A DNA stretch of 64,000 nucleotides from an uncultured Dysgonomonas sp. (GTDB taxonomy: Bacteria; Bacteroidota; Bacteroidia; Bacteroidales; Dysgonomonadaceae), in contig CALKIV010000080.1 of assembly GCA_937995835.1 (NCBI GenBank), positions 46,485 to 110,484 of the forward strand, written 5' to 3'. Both the position numbers and the translations under genes were made by a program. The notes under the pieces were generated by a model. It ran no database searches. It was not told where the DNA came from and saw nothing but the letters and a program-made list of their open reading frames with translations. This document shows, piece by piece, positions 56,941 to 64,000 of this stretch. Position 1 is the first letter of the stretch, and the number at the start of each line of letters is the position of its first letter.

Positions 56941-58365
56941 TTATCGTCTTGATTTTGCAAAACCAATTTGTGTTCTTACGCATCTAAAACCAATGTATGA
57001 TCGTGGCTGATTCTGATATTCAGAATCTCTCAAGTCTCCTCGTATATTGATACCGATATCTTTCCACGAGCCCCCTTTAACCACCTTCTTCTTGATGGCA
57101 TAAGGATCTTCCTTAGCAGCATCATAACGGTATTCAGGATTCATATCATTCATCAAAGCTGATCCCGATTCAGTATATGCTGTTGATGTCCATTCTGATA
57201 CATTCCCTGCAAGATCATAAATACCAAACTTGTTAGGCAGATAAGACCCTACACGAGCAGGAATCAGATTTCCATCTTTTGTATAATTACCTTCTCCAGG
57301 CTTAAAGTTTGCCATGAAGCAGTTATTCTTCTCATTGATTGTGCCTTCTTGATCCCAAGGATAAATATTTTCGGTCTGCCCATTTCGAGCGGCAAATTCC
57401 CATTCGCCTTCCGTTGGCAATCGGAATTCTTCGATGCGACGCTCCCCTTTCTTTTGTCCCATTCTATAGAATTGAGTTCTCCAATGACTGAAAGCCATCG
57501 CTTGCTCCCAAGAAACTCCCACAACGGGATAGTCATTATATCCAGAATGAGAAAAATACATGCGCATATAAGGCTCATTATTGGCATTATTGAAATCATT
57601 GATCCACACTGTTGTATCAGGATATATATTTACGATTTTTGTATGCAAGAAGTCATAAAGCGAACTCAATGGGCGTACAATGGTTTCGTTTACAGCCATC
57701 CCATTTTCATCAAAATAGGCTGTATCTTTAGAAATCATAATCACTTCTTCTGCATTATTCGCATAATCAGTATTAAGATTTCGTTGTGTATGATCCAATC
57801 TGTTGCGACGTTTGGCAGCCTCCACATGATCAAACCACTCATAGATATAGTTCATCTGTTTAGGGTCTAAGCCTCGCTCTCCTGTAATGGGGTGAACAAA
57901 AGTCACACTCTTGATAGCCTCTTCTTCTTCCTCCAAGGGACGAGTCGGGATTGGTCTTTTCCAATCTAGATAAGGCTTTATTGGGTCGCCGTAAGCATCT
58001 TCTGTTATTTTATATAGCTCATTACCTCCCATTGCAGGATCAGCCAACCTCTCACGAATGATAGAGTCACGCACCCAGTGTACGAACTGACGATATTTGG
58101 AATTGGAAACTTCAGTTTCATCCATCCAAAAGTTATCTACTGACACTCCTTTAGGGTTTGCAACAATATTCCATAAAGAATCGCTCTCTGCTGGACCCAT
58201 TTCGATGGAACCTCGAGAGACTAAAACCATTCCATAAGGTCGAGGTTCAGCCCAAGACGAACTGCGCTCTCCTGTCACTTCTCCTCCTACAGAATTCTGT
58301 GGACGTCCTCCACAAGAGGACAAAAGGAGAATGGAAACGAACATGACAGAAAAGTAATGCTTCAT
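56941..58365 (-). CDS. gldK: Type IX secretion lipoprotein GldK (PorK-like)
   Basis: I chose the ATG at 58365, giving 474 aa with an immediate signal and lipobox LSSC (Cys18); a longer start at 58434 would need TTG, and ATG at 58380 is also possible. The C-terminal two-thirds is the FGE-sulfatase fold without its enzyme role (RLPTEGEWEFAARNGQ, GNVSEWTSTAY, KGGSWKDIGINIRGDLRDSEYQNQPRSYIGFRCVRT). This is diagnostic for GldK/PorK, the outer-membrane-anchored half of the T9SS ring. Upstream is the SprF-like gene. Confidence 0.87.
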   Translation of the reverse strand: MKHYFSVMFVSILLLSSCGGRPQNSVGGEVTGERSSSWAEPRPYGMVLVSRGSIEMGPAESDSLWNIVANPKGVSVDNFWMDETEVSNSKYRQFVHWVRDSIIRERLADPAMGGNELYKITEDAYGDPIKPYLDWKRPIPTRPLEEEEEAIKSVTFVHPITGERGLDPKQMNYIYEWFDHVEAAKRRNRLDHTQRNLNTDYANNAEEVIMISKDTAYFDENGMAVNETIVRPLSSLYDFLHTKIVNIYPDTTVWINDFNNANNEPYMRMYFSHSGYNDYPVVGVSWEQAMAFSHWRTQFYRMGQKKGERRIEEFRLPTEGEWEFAARNGQTENIYPWDQEGTINEKNNCFMANFKPGEGNYTKDGNLIPARVGSYLPNKFGIYDLAGNVSEWTSTAYTESGSALMNDMNPEYRYDAAKEDPYAIKKKVVKGGSWKDIGINIRGDLRDSEYQNQPRSYIGFRCVRTQIGFAKSRR

Positions 58366-58446
58366 TGAGAATTGAAACATATACTTTCTGATCGATGTTG
58401 TATGTCTGATATCTGTAAGCGTTGTTTTATTCAAAGCCTTTCTTGT

Positions 58447-59391
58447 TTATAATATTCGTATACTTTTCAGTGCTCCTCTCTTCTTTGCCTTCGAAAGAGG
58501 CACACTATATTTTATAAATATTTCATGAGTTCCCTTACTCACCCTCCCAATCTCTGATGTGGAGAGGTCATAAGAGTAGCTCGCCTCAATATTTCTTATT
58601 TTAAATCCTAACAAAAATATAAAACCATCGTCTTTTCTCCAAGAAACTCCTCCATTAAGGAACCTTTTATAGTTCAACCTTGCTGTTAAGTCCACCTGAT
58701 GAAAGATGGCATCAGTTTTGTAAAACACTGACGGTTGTAACTCCAATAACGGAGTTCCTAGCTTAATATTGTATCCTCCAACTAAATAAAATGTACGGGC
58801 GATGTATGAATCATAGTTGTCGTCGAGGCTGAAAGAAGGATTCCATAAGTGGCTCACAGAGGCTCCCAAATAATAATTTGGAGTAACCCATGCAACACCT
58901 AAACCGCCATCCACTACTTTATCACCTCCTCCTGAAGGTATTTCACTGGCATCAAAGGCTCCACCTGAGTTAGGAATAATGATACCTGAAGCATCAAAAT
59001 CGACATTGAGCATTCCACCTTGTAGACCTACATTCAACACCTTTCCTCCTTTGAATATAAACTTGTAGGCATACTGTACCATAAAACTAGTATTGGAAAA
59101 CAAGCCTAGTTTATCATTGTTGACCAATACCCCTACCCCATGTTCTTTACCAAAGAGCTTCAGAGGCATATTGACCGAAACGACAGATGTCACCGGTGCA
59201 TTCTTAATCCCCACCCACTGGCGACGATGAATCATTGATGATTCAAGAGCATTACTCTGTCCTACAAACGACGGGTTGTAGAAGTTTTTCATTGCCCAAT
59301 ATTGGCTAATATTGGAATCCCACTGTGCATTTGCAGTCAAAACACTGAAAATGAATAGCAGGATGAATAGAAAATATTTCTTTATCGCCAT
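58447..59391 (-). CDS. PorP/SprF-family type IX secretion outer-membrane protein
   Basis: I chose the ATG at 59391 (MAIKKYFLFILLFIF), giving 314 aa with a signal peptide ending NAQ; a start at 59448 would add a non-signal N-terminus. The sequence WDSNISQYWAMKNFYNPSFVGQSNALESSMIHRRQWVGIKNAP is diagnostic of the PorP/SprF family, a beta-barrel that works with T9SS and often with gliding adhesins. It leads the unit before gldK and gldN. No SprB-type adhesin is next to it here. Confidence 0.88.
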   Translation of the reverse strand: MAIKKYFLFILLFIFSVLTANAQWDSNISQYWAMKNFYNPSFVGQSNALESSMIHRRQWVGIKNAPVTSVVSVNMPLKLFGKEHGVGVLVNNDKLGLFSNTSFMVQYAYKFIFKGGKVLNVGLQGGMLNVDFDASGIIIPNSGGAFDASEIPSGGGDKVVDGGLGVAWVTPNYYLGASVSHLWNPSFSLDDNYDSYIARTFYLVGGYNIKLGTPLLELQPSVFYKTDAIFHQVDLTARLNYKRFLNGGVSWRKDDGFIFLLGFKIRNIEASYSYDLSTSEIGRVSKGTHEIFIKYSVPLSKAKKRGALKSIRIL

Positions 59392-59500
59392 TTGCGTTAG
59401 TAAACCTATCACTCGAATCAATATGCAAAAATAACAACTATTTCTCAATTACATAACGACTATCTTTCCAATAAATTGTCTAAAAGGGATGAAAACGAAA

Positions 59501-59525
59501 AAGAGCTACTCGATTAGTAGCTCTT
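59501..59525 (-). terminator. Terminator of the tandem outer-membrane protein pair
   Basis: AAGAGCTACT (59501-59510) and AGTAGCTCTT (59516-59525) pair perfectly around a 5-nt loop, and a T-rich run follows on the minus strand. It lies 25 bp after the stop of the 59551 gene. Confidence 0.82.
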
Positions 59526-59550
59526 CTCTTATTTTAGATAAAAAGTTATC

Positions 59551-60030
59551 TTAGAATTTGTATCCATAGCCCACCATGATTCGAGCAAAATCGCGACCAA
59601 TGGTGTATTGAAACTCAACATTAAGAAAATCACTTTTAGTGATATAATAATCAGACCCTACACCAATATTATATCCCCATCTTGTCCACTTTCGGCTCTC
59701 TCCATGCTTGCTCCATTTATTATTATCCATGTTCAGCCCAGTTAAAGGATAAATATCCAATGCTGTGCCACCGATAGGAAAAACATATTGTAGATTTAAA
59801 TCGGCTTCGAGGCCTGTTATATCCTTATTAGGAACCATAAAAGTAAAAGATGGCACAACTCTAATATGATCAACTAGACCAATACGAGCGTCCATACCAA
59901 AACCAAATCTATCATAATCTGATTGATAACCTACTTTGCCAATTAGTGAAAAACTCCCTTGTTGCGAAAATACGCCAACAGATACTAACAGCAAACTTGC
60001 CACTACAAATATTCTATAAAAATGCTTCAT
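59551..60030 (-). CDS. Small outer-membrane beta-barrel-type protein, unknown (paralog A)
   Basis: A 159-aa protein with a signal peptide (1-22, ending FSQ). The mature part alternates hydrophobic and polar residues in strands (GKVGYQSDYDRFGFGMDARIGL, ADLNLQYVFPIGG, VEFQYTIGRDFARIMVGYGYKF) and ends in an aromatic Phe, typical of an outer-membrane barrel. It matches the next gene upstream over its whole length, with a shared signature YPLxGxNMDNNxWSK. Its function is unknown. It is co-transcribed with paralog B, 48 bp apart. Confidence 0.72.
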   Translation of the reverse strand: MKHFYRIFVVASLLLVSVGVFSQQGSFSLIGKVGYQSDYDRFGFGMDARIGLVDHIRVVPSFTFMVPNKDITGLEADLNLQYVFPIGGTALDIYPLTGLNMDNNKWSKHGESRKWTRWGYNIGVGSDYYITKSDFLNVEFQYTIGRDFARIMVGYGYKF

Positions 60031-60078
60031 AATCTTCTTTTATATATGTTCAAAAAATATCAAGTTGATATCCTTTAA

Positions 60079-60558
60079 TTAAAATCTATGCCCAAAACCA
60101 ATCATCATCTTCGCATAATCACGAATCAGTGTATATTGGATCTCTATATTTACAAAGTTATATCTGCTAACATAATAGTCGGCTCCTCCTCCGATATTAG
60201 CTCCCCACTTGGTCCAGTTCCTGCTTTTTCCATTCTTGCTCCATCGATTATTATCCATGTTAATTCCTACAAGCGGATAAAGTTGGAGTTGTGTATCCTG
60301 AATAGGGAAACTATATATAGCATTCACATTAACATCAAATCCCTTCACATCCTGATGAGTAAACATATAAGTCATAGACGACACTATCTTTATAGGATCT
60401 GTGATAGCTACTCGAGCTTCAGCTCCAATTCCTAATCTGTCTCCAGGGTCACCATAGTGATATCCGAACTTCCCTAACAGAAAAAAATCACTTTTTTGCG
60501 AAAAACAGCCTATCGATATCAAAGAAAAGACTGCGACTAATAAAAATTTGCTATTCAT
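60079..60558 (-). CDS. Small outer-membrane beta-barrel-type protein, unknown (paralog B)
   Basis: I chose the ATG at 60558 (MNSKFLLVAVFSL), giving 159 aa, exactly the same length as paralog A; a start at 60570 would need TTG. The protein has a signal peptide ending FSQ and the same strand-rich design. Over the last 71 residues I count about 41 identical positions with paralog A, so they are a tandem duplication that has diverged. Function is unknown; no close family is recognised. It begins about 140 bp before the tyrosine phenol-lyase-like gene's stop. Confidence 0.72.
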   Translation of the reverse strand: MNSKFLLVAVFSLISIGCFSQKSDFFLLGKFGYHYGDPGDRLGIGAEARVAITDPIKIVSSMTYMFTHQDVKGFDVNVNAIYSFPIQDTQLQLYPLVGINMDNNRWSKNGKSRNWTKWGANIGGGADYYVSRYNFVNIEIQYTLIRDYAKMMIGFGHRF

Positions 60559-60652
60559 CAGCGGTTTCAAATTTACATTATAAATATAGAGGAGACAAAA
60601 TTAATACTAAATATAATCTCCGAAAGCATTTAACTAACTCTTTTAAAAGGGA

Positions 60653-60678
60653 TAGAGCAAATTTCACAACTTGCTCTA
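60653..60678 (-). terminator. Terminator of the PLP lyase gene
   Basis: TAGAGCAA (60653-60660) and TTGCTCTA (60671-60678) pair perfectly, with a weaker outer G/C stem and a T-rich stretch on the minus strand. It lies about 20 bp past the lyase stop. Confidence 0.6.
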
Positions 60679-60700
60679 CCTCCTTTATATGCGTTTTTAC

Positions 60701-62161
60701 TTACAAACTTTCTCCAAAGTCTTCTTTAAACTTAGCCATCAACTTTTCAGGCCAATCGCTAATAGGAGCCAATCCTCCCATGAAGAATCTCAATACTGGC
60801 GGTTCTTCCACGAACTTCAGTCCACCGATCAATTCACGATTATCATAAAGCCAAGTCATACGATCTTCCACATACTTGATCTGAGAAAGCGTAAACACTC
60901 TTCGAGGAATGGCCAAACGAAGCAATTCCATATCGGCATAAGTTTCATTTCCATATTCATCTCTCTGATTTGAGATTGACCCACGCTCCATCCCTCTAAT
61001 CCCTGAGATTAGGAAGAAAGCAGCAGCCAATGCTCCTGCCGGATATTCAGTTTGTGGAATATGTTTACAAATTTCCATTGCGTTAACATGGCAGCCTAAG
61101 ACGCCAGCAGGAGTAACCACTGGTATGTTTTTTTTATCTAATGCATTGACCAAGTATTCGATAAATTGAGGACTTTGGCAAATCATTGTTTCGTCCAAGG
61201 TTTCATAGAGTCCAACAGCAATTGCCTCTACCTCCCGAACTGACATTCCTCCATAAGTCAAAAAGCCTTCGAAAAGAGGAATAAGTGGCTCTAGTTTTTT
61301 GAAAACTGTCTTATTATCTGTACAAATACCTCCACCACGAGCTGAGCTGAGCTTACGAGCTGAGAAGTAAACAAGATCAGCCAATCCGGTCATTGCTTGA
61401 ATGATATCTTTCATTGAGCTGTCTTTGAACTCTTCTTCTCTTTGTTTCACTAACCAAGCGTTTTCACCCAACAGGCTGGCGTCTAAAACCAACATTATCT
61501 CATGCTTTTCGGCGATAGCTTTCACGGCACGTAAGTTAGCCACAGAGAAAGGCTGACCACCAATCAGGTTGGTAGAAGCTTCCATACGGATATATGGAAT
61601 ATTACTTGCTCCATGCTTTTGAATGCAGGCTTCAAGCTTCTCAATGTTCATATTTCCCTTAAAAGGGTGTTTGCTATTGATAACATAAGCTTCATCATAT
61701 AGCAATTCTTCTATGCGTCCTCCATATTGCGTAATATGTGCCATTGCCGTTGTAAAATGGTAGTTCATAGGTACTACATTGCCTTTCTTCACAAAAGCAT
61801 TGCTGATAATATTTTCAGCGGCTCGCCCTTGATGCACAGGCAATAAGTATTTTTTACCCAACACATCCTCCACTGCTTTTTGATAGCGCACAAAACTTTG
61901 TGACCCTGCATAAGCGTCGTCAGCAATCATCATTGCTCCTAATTGTCTATCGCTCATAGCATTCGTCCCACTATCTGTCAACATATCAAGAAAAACATCT
62001 TTGGTATCTAAACGGAAAGTATTGAAACCCGCTTCATGTAATGCTTCTAGTCTTCTTTCAATTGGCACTAAATGCAGTTTTTGAACGATACGAACCTTAT
62101 GCAATTCTAAAGGAATATCTTCACCACTATAGAATTTAATCTTTTTGTCACAATTTTGCAT
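60701..62161 (-). CDS. Tyrosine phenol-lyase / tryptophanase family PLP beta-eliminating lyase
   Basis: A 486-aa PLP enzyme without a signal peptide. The PLP lysine is Lys270 in YFSARKLSS, the Asp that holds the pyridine nitrogen is Asp227 (LVLDASL), and SDSGT-like TDSGTNAMSD is the potassium/active-site loop. Residues that separate tyrosine phenol-lyase from tryptophanase favour the former: Thr137 in HFTTAM and Arg393 in GMERG match TPL Thr124 and Arg381, which hold the phenol hydroxyl (numbering from memory, with a constant 12-13 residue offset). It would make phenol, pyruvate and ammonia from tyrosine, or indole if it is a tryptophanase. It is a single-gene unit. Confidence 0.85.
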   Translation of the reverse strand: MQNCDKKIKFYSGEDIPLELHKVRIVQKLHLVPIERRLEALHEAGFNTFRLDTKDVFLDMLTDSGTNAMSDRQLGAMMIADDAYAGSQSFVRYQKAVEDVLGKKYLLPVHQGRAAENIISNAFVKKGNVVPMNYHFTTAMAHITQYGGRIEELLYDEAYVINSKHPFKGNMNIEKLEACIQKHGASNIPYIRMEASTNLIGGQPFSVANLRAVKAIAEKHEIMLVLDASLLGENAWLVKQREEEFKDSSMKDIIQAMTGLADLVYFSARKLSSARGGGICTDNKTVFKKLEPLIPLFEGFLTYGGMSVREVEAIAVGLYETLDETMICQSPQFIEYLVNALDKKNIPVVTPAGVLGCHVNAMEICKHIPQTEYPAGALAAAFFLISGIRGMERGSISNQRDEYGNETYADMELLRLAIPRRVFTLSQIKYVEDRMTWLYDNRELIGGLKFVEEPPVLRFFMGGLAPISDWPEKLMAKFKEDFGESL

Positions 62162-62345
62162 GATATTAACAATATAAAGTAATTAGTTTTTAAATTAAAC
62201 TATAAAAATAGATAATTATTTTATAAAAATCCTACAAATAAGAACTTAATAATAATTAATCGCATACACTTCAGCTAGTCTGTACCTTGTTTTACAACAT
62301 TTCACTTTTATATTAACGAATATGGCATAAGTCTAAAAAAGTCAC

Positions 62346-62353
62346 TATTTTTG
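62346..62353 (+). promoter_or_regulatory. Candidate -7 element for the pRiA4-like gene and miaA
   Basis: TATTTTTG matches TAnnTTTG exactly and lies 23 bp upstream of the start codon at 62377, which would give a very short leader. No clear -33 TTTG is visible. Confidence 0.45.
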
Positions 62354-62376
62354 AGCATTAAAAAAATATACTAACA

Positions 62377-62994
62377 ATGATTTACCGTTTTATAATGCTA
62401 TCTGACGAAGTTGACGACTTCCGACGTGAATATAGAATAGATGGCGATGCTACTTTTTTAGAACTGCATGAGTTGATTAGCAAATCTGTGGGCTACGACC
62501 AAGCAGAGATGGCTTCTTTCTTCATTTGTGAAGACGACTGGAGCAAAGAAACCGAAATAACTCTCTTCGAGATGAATACAAAATCGGAAGAAGACTCGAT
62601 CATAATGAGTGAAACCAGCCTTAGTGAATACCTTGAGGACGAGCGTCAAAAACTTTTATACCAATTCGACTATCTCAACGACCGTTCATTCTTCATGGAA
62701 TTACGTGAGATCACTTTTGGTGAGAATATGGATGCTGGCGAAATTTCCAAATCTGTCGGAAAAGCCCCATTACAAGCATTACCTATTGAGGAAGAACCTG
62801 TAAAAGTTGTGCCTACTCTGACTCTTCCTGCTAATGAAGATGACAGTTTTGAACTAGATGACTTCAATCCTGAAAACTACACAAGCGACAGCTACAATGA
62901 GGATGAACTAGATGCTGATGGCTTTGGAGATGAGGATATGGGAGAAGAGAACGTGGATGAAGAAGACTTTAACCCTGAAGAAATAAACCTATAA
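62377..62994 (+). CDS. Plasmid pRiA4b ORF-3-like protein
   Basis: A 205-aa cytoplasmic protein. The first 120 residues have the pRiA4b-ORF-3 (IS1096 passenger-like) pattern: FRREYRIDGDATFLELHELISKSVGYDQAEMASFFICEDDW and LYQFDYLNDRSFFMELREI. From about residue 155 the tail is very acidic (DDFNPENYTSDSYNEDELDADGFGDEDMGEENVDEEDFNPEE). Despite the domain name, I see no transposase or inverted repeats nearby. It is one base upstream of miaA and so is probably translated together with it. Its function is unknown. Confidence 0.82.
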   Translation: MIYRFIMLSDEVDDFRREYRIDGDATFLELHELISKSVGYDQAEMASFFICEDDWSKETEITLFEMNTKSEEDSIIMSETSLSEYLEDERQKLLYQFDYLNDRSFFMELREITFGENMDAGEISKSVGKAPLQALPIEEEPVKVVPTLTLPANEDDSFELDDFNPENYTSDSYNEDELDADGFGDEDMGEENVDEEDFNPEEINL

Positions 62995-62995
62995 G

Positions 62996-63913
62996 ATGAA
63001 GAAGCTGATCGTTCTGGTGGGGCCTACGGGAGTAGGAAAAACGGAACTTAGCTTAAAAATAGCTGAACACTATGGTTGCGATATTATTTCTATAGATTCG
63101 CGACAATTATATAAAGGCATAGAAATTGGTACAGCTGCACCTTCTCCGGAACAACGGACAAGAGTGCAGCATCATTTTGTTGGCACCCTTCGTGTTGACG
63201 AATATTTCAGTGCTAGCGACTATGAAGATGCTGCTTTAAAAAAGATAGAACAACTCCATCATAAGCAAGAGGTTGTGGTGGCAACAGGGGGCTCCATGAT
63301 GTATGTAGATGCTCTATGTGATGGTGTAGATCTAATGCCGAGCATTGATGATGCACTGAGAACATCGCTCTACGAACGCTATCAGAAGGAAGGCTTGGAG
63401 AATATTTTATCTCAACTGAGACAACTAGATCCCATACACTACAACAAAGTAGACCAAAAGAACTACAAACGAGTGCTTCATGCTTTAGAAGTTTGCCTAC
63501 AAACAGGTAAGCCATATTCATCATTCTTAACAGGAAAAAAGAAAGAACGCCCTTTTGAAATTATAAAAGTAGGAATTGAGCGTGACAGACAAGAGTTATA
63601 TCAACGCATAAACAATCGGGTGGATGAAATGATCCAAGCTGGACTGATGGAAGAAGCCAAACGTTTTCATCCTCTAAAGCATCTCAATGCCCTAAATACT
63701 GTAGGGTATAAAGAGCTATTCAAGTATCTTGATGGCGAGTGGGAGCTTGACTTTGCAGTTGAAAAAATAAAACAAAATACTCGCACCTATGCTAAGCAAC
63801 AGATGCGATGGTTCAAAAAAGACTTATCTACTACATGGTTTAATCTATCATTAAATCGTGAAGAAGAGGTCTTCTCCCAAATAATCAACCACATAGAAAA
63901 AGATCGTATATAA
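62996..63913 (+). CDS. miaA: tRNA dimethylallyltransferase
   Basis: A 305-aa enzyme that adds the dimethylallyl group to A37 of tRNAs reading UNN codons. The P-loop GPTGVGKT (about 7-15), the DSRQLYKG motif and the tRNA-binding region RTYAKQQMRWFKKD near the C-terminus are all intact. It starts one base after the pRiA4-like stop. The stop codon TAA (63911-63913) is the first part of the terminator stem that follows. Confidence 0.96.
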   Translation: MKKLIVLVGPTGVGKTELSLKIAEHYGCDIISIDSRQLYKGIEIGTAAPSPEQRTRVQHHFVGTLRVDEYFSASDYEDAALKKIEQLHHKQEVVVATGGSMMYVDALCDGVDLMPSIDDALRTSLYERYQKEGLENILSQLRQLDPIHYNKVDQKNYKRVLHALEVCLQTGKPYSSFLTGKKKERPFEIIKVGIERDRQELYQRINNRVDEMIQAGLMEEAKRFHPLKHLNALNTVGYKELFKYLDGEWELDFAVEKIKQNTRTYAKQQMRWFKKDLSTTWFNLSLNREEEVFSQIINHIEKDRI

Positions 63914-63946
63914 TAAAAGACTAGAGTCAGCTCTAGTCTTTTATTA
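63911..63946 (+). terminator. Terminator after miaA
   Basis: TAATAAAAGACTAGAG (63911-63926) and CTCTAGTCTTTTATTA (63931-63946) are perfect 16-bp inverted repeats around TCAG. The miaA stop codon lies within the left arm. The remaining 54 bp to the window end hold nothing I can call. Confidence 0.85.
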
Positions 63947-64000
63947 TATATTTTTCCCCAAATATGTTTATCGAATCAATATTCATCCTCGTTAAAGAAG

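Noticed and set aside
56937..56966. gldN starting at 56966 with overlap of gldK
   Set aside because: The upstream extension (MVLQNQDDKI) is not part of a signal peptide; the ATG at 56936 gives a proper one and a 4-bp gap.
60701..62161. Plain tryptophanase (tnaA) call
   Set aside because: Residues that select for tyrosine over tryptophan favour the tyrosine phenol-lyase reading, so I left the symbol blank.
62377..62994. Mobile element suggested by the family name (pRiA4b ORF-3 / IS1096 passenger)
   Set aside because: No transposase, terminal inverted repeats or target duplications are present; the name reflects the family's first description only.

Overview
The window is AT-rich chromosomal DNA from a member of the Bacteroidota, most likely order Bacteroidales. 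The evidence is the dense blocks of secreted glycoside hydrolases and polysaccharide lyases, lipoprotein signals ending in S-S-C, A/T-rich leaders without Shine-Dalgarno motifs, several TAnnTTTG (-7 type) promoter elements, an RprX/RprY-type two-component pair, and type IX secretion/gliding proteins (GldK, GldN, PorP/SprF). The T9SS genes argue against a typical gut Bacteroides; I do not name a genus.

Layout. (1) Positions 1-27271 are two divergent blocks of pectin-degrading enzymes around a 518-bp intergenic region. The minus block (read GH2, GH28, STN-domain esterase, GH95, GH140, then a GH78 that runs off the left edge) and the plus block (PL1-like lyase, DUF3826-type protein, a 1032-aa two-domain protein, GH43-like lipoprotein, GH143-GH142 fusion, GH78, GH127) together match the enzyme set known for rhamnogalacturonan-II (RG-II) breakdown. 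No SusC/SusD pair or regulator is inside the window. (2) 27548-31287 is the intracellular L-rhamnose pathway (aldolase, isomerase, kinase). (3) 31426-37880 is a rhamnogalacturonan-I-type set (PL11 lyase, GH2, GH28 lipoprotein). (4) 38392-45137 is a six-gene operon carrying glucuronate/fructuronate to pyruvate plus glyceraldehyde-3-phosphate, with its own MFS transporter. So extracellular pectin breakdown sits beside catabolism of two of its main products, rhamnose and uronate.

(5) 45338-45707 holds a small frameshifted secreted-protein gene. (6) 46008-52208 is an RND efflux tripartite operon plus a GNAT acetyltransferase. (7) 52278-55460 has thymidylate synthase and RprY/RprX. (8) 55881-59391 encodes PorP/SprF, GldK and GldN, but the usual GldL and GldM genes are missing between K and N. 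(9) 59551-60558 is a tandem pair of small paralogous outer-membrane-type proteins. (10) 60701-62161 is a PLP beta-eliminating lyase that looks more like tyrosine phenol-lyase than tryptophanase. (11) 62377-63913 is a pRiA4b-ORF3-like protein coupled to miaA.

Strong hairpin terminators delimit most units. I saw no tRNA, rRNA, CRISPR array, insertion sequence or known riboswitch. The best candidates for something undescribed are the 1032-aa beta-helix/barrel protein, the STN-esterase fusion, the reduced gldK-gldN locus, and the G-tract frameshift gene.
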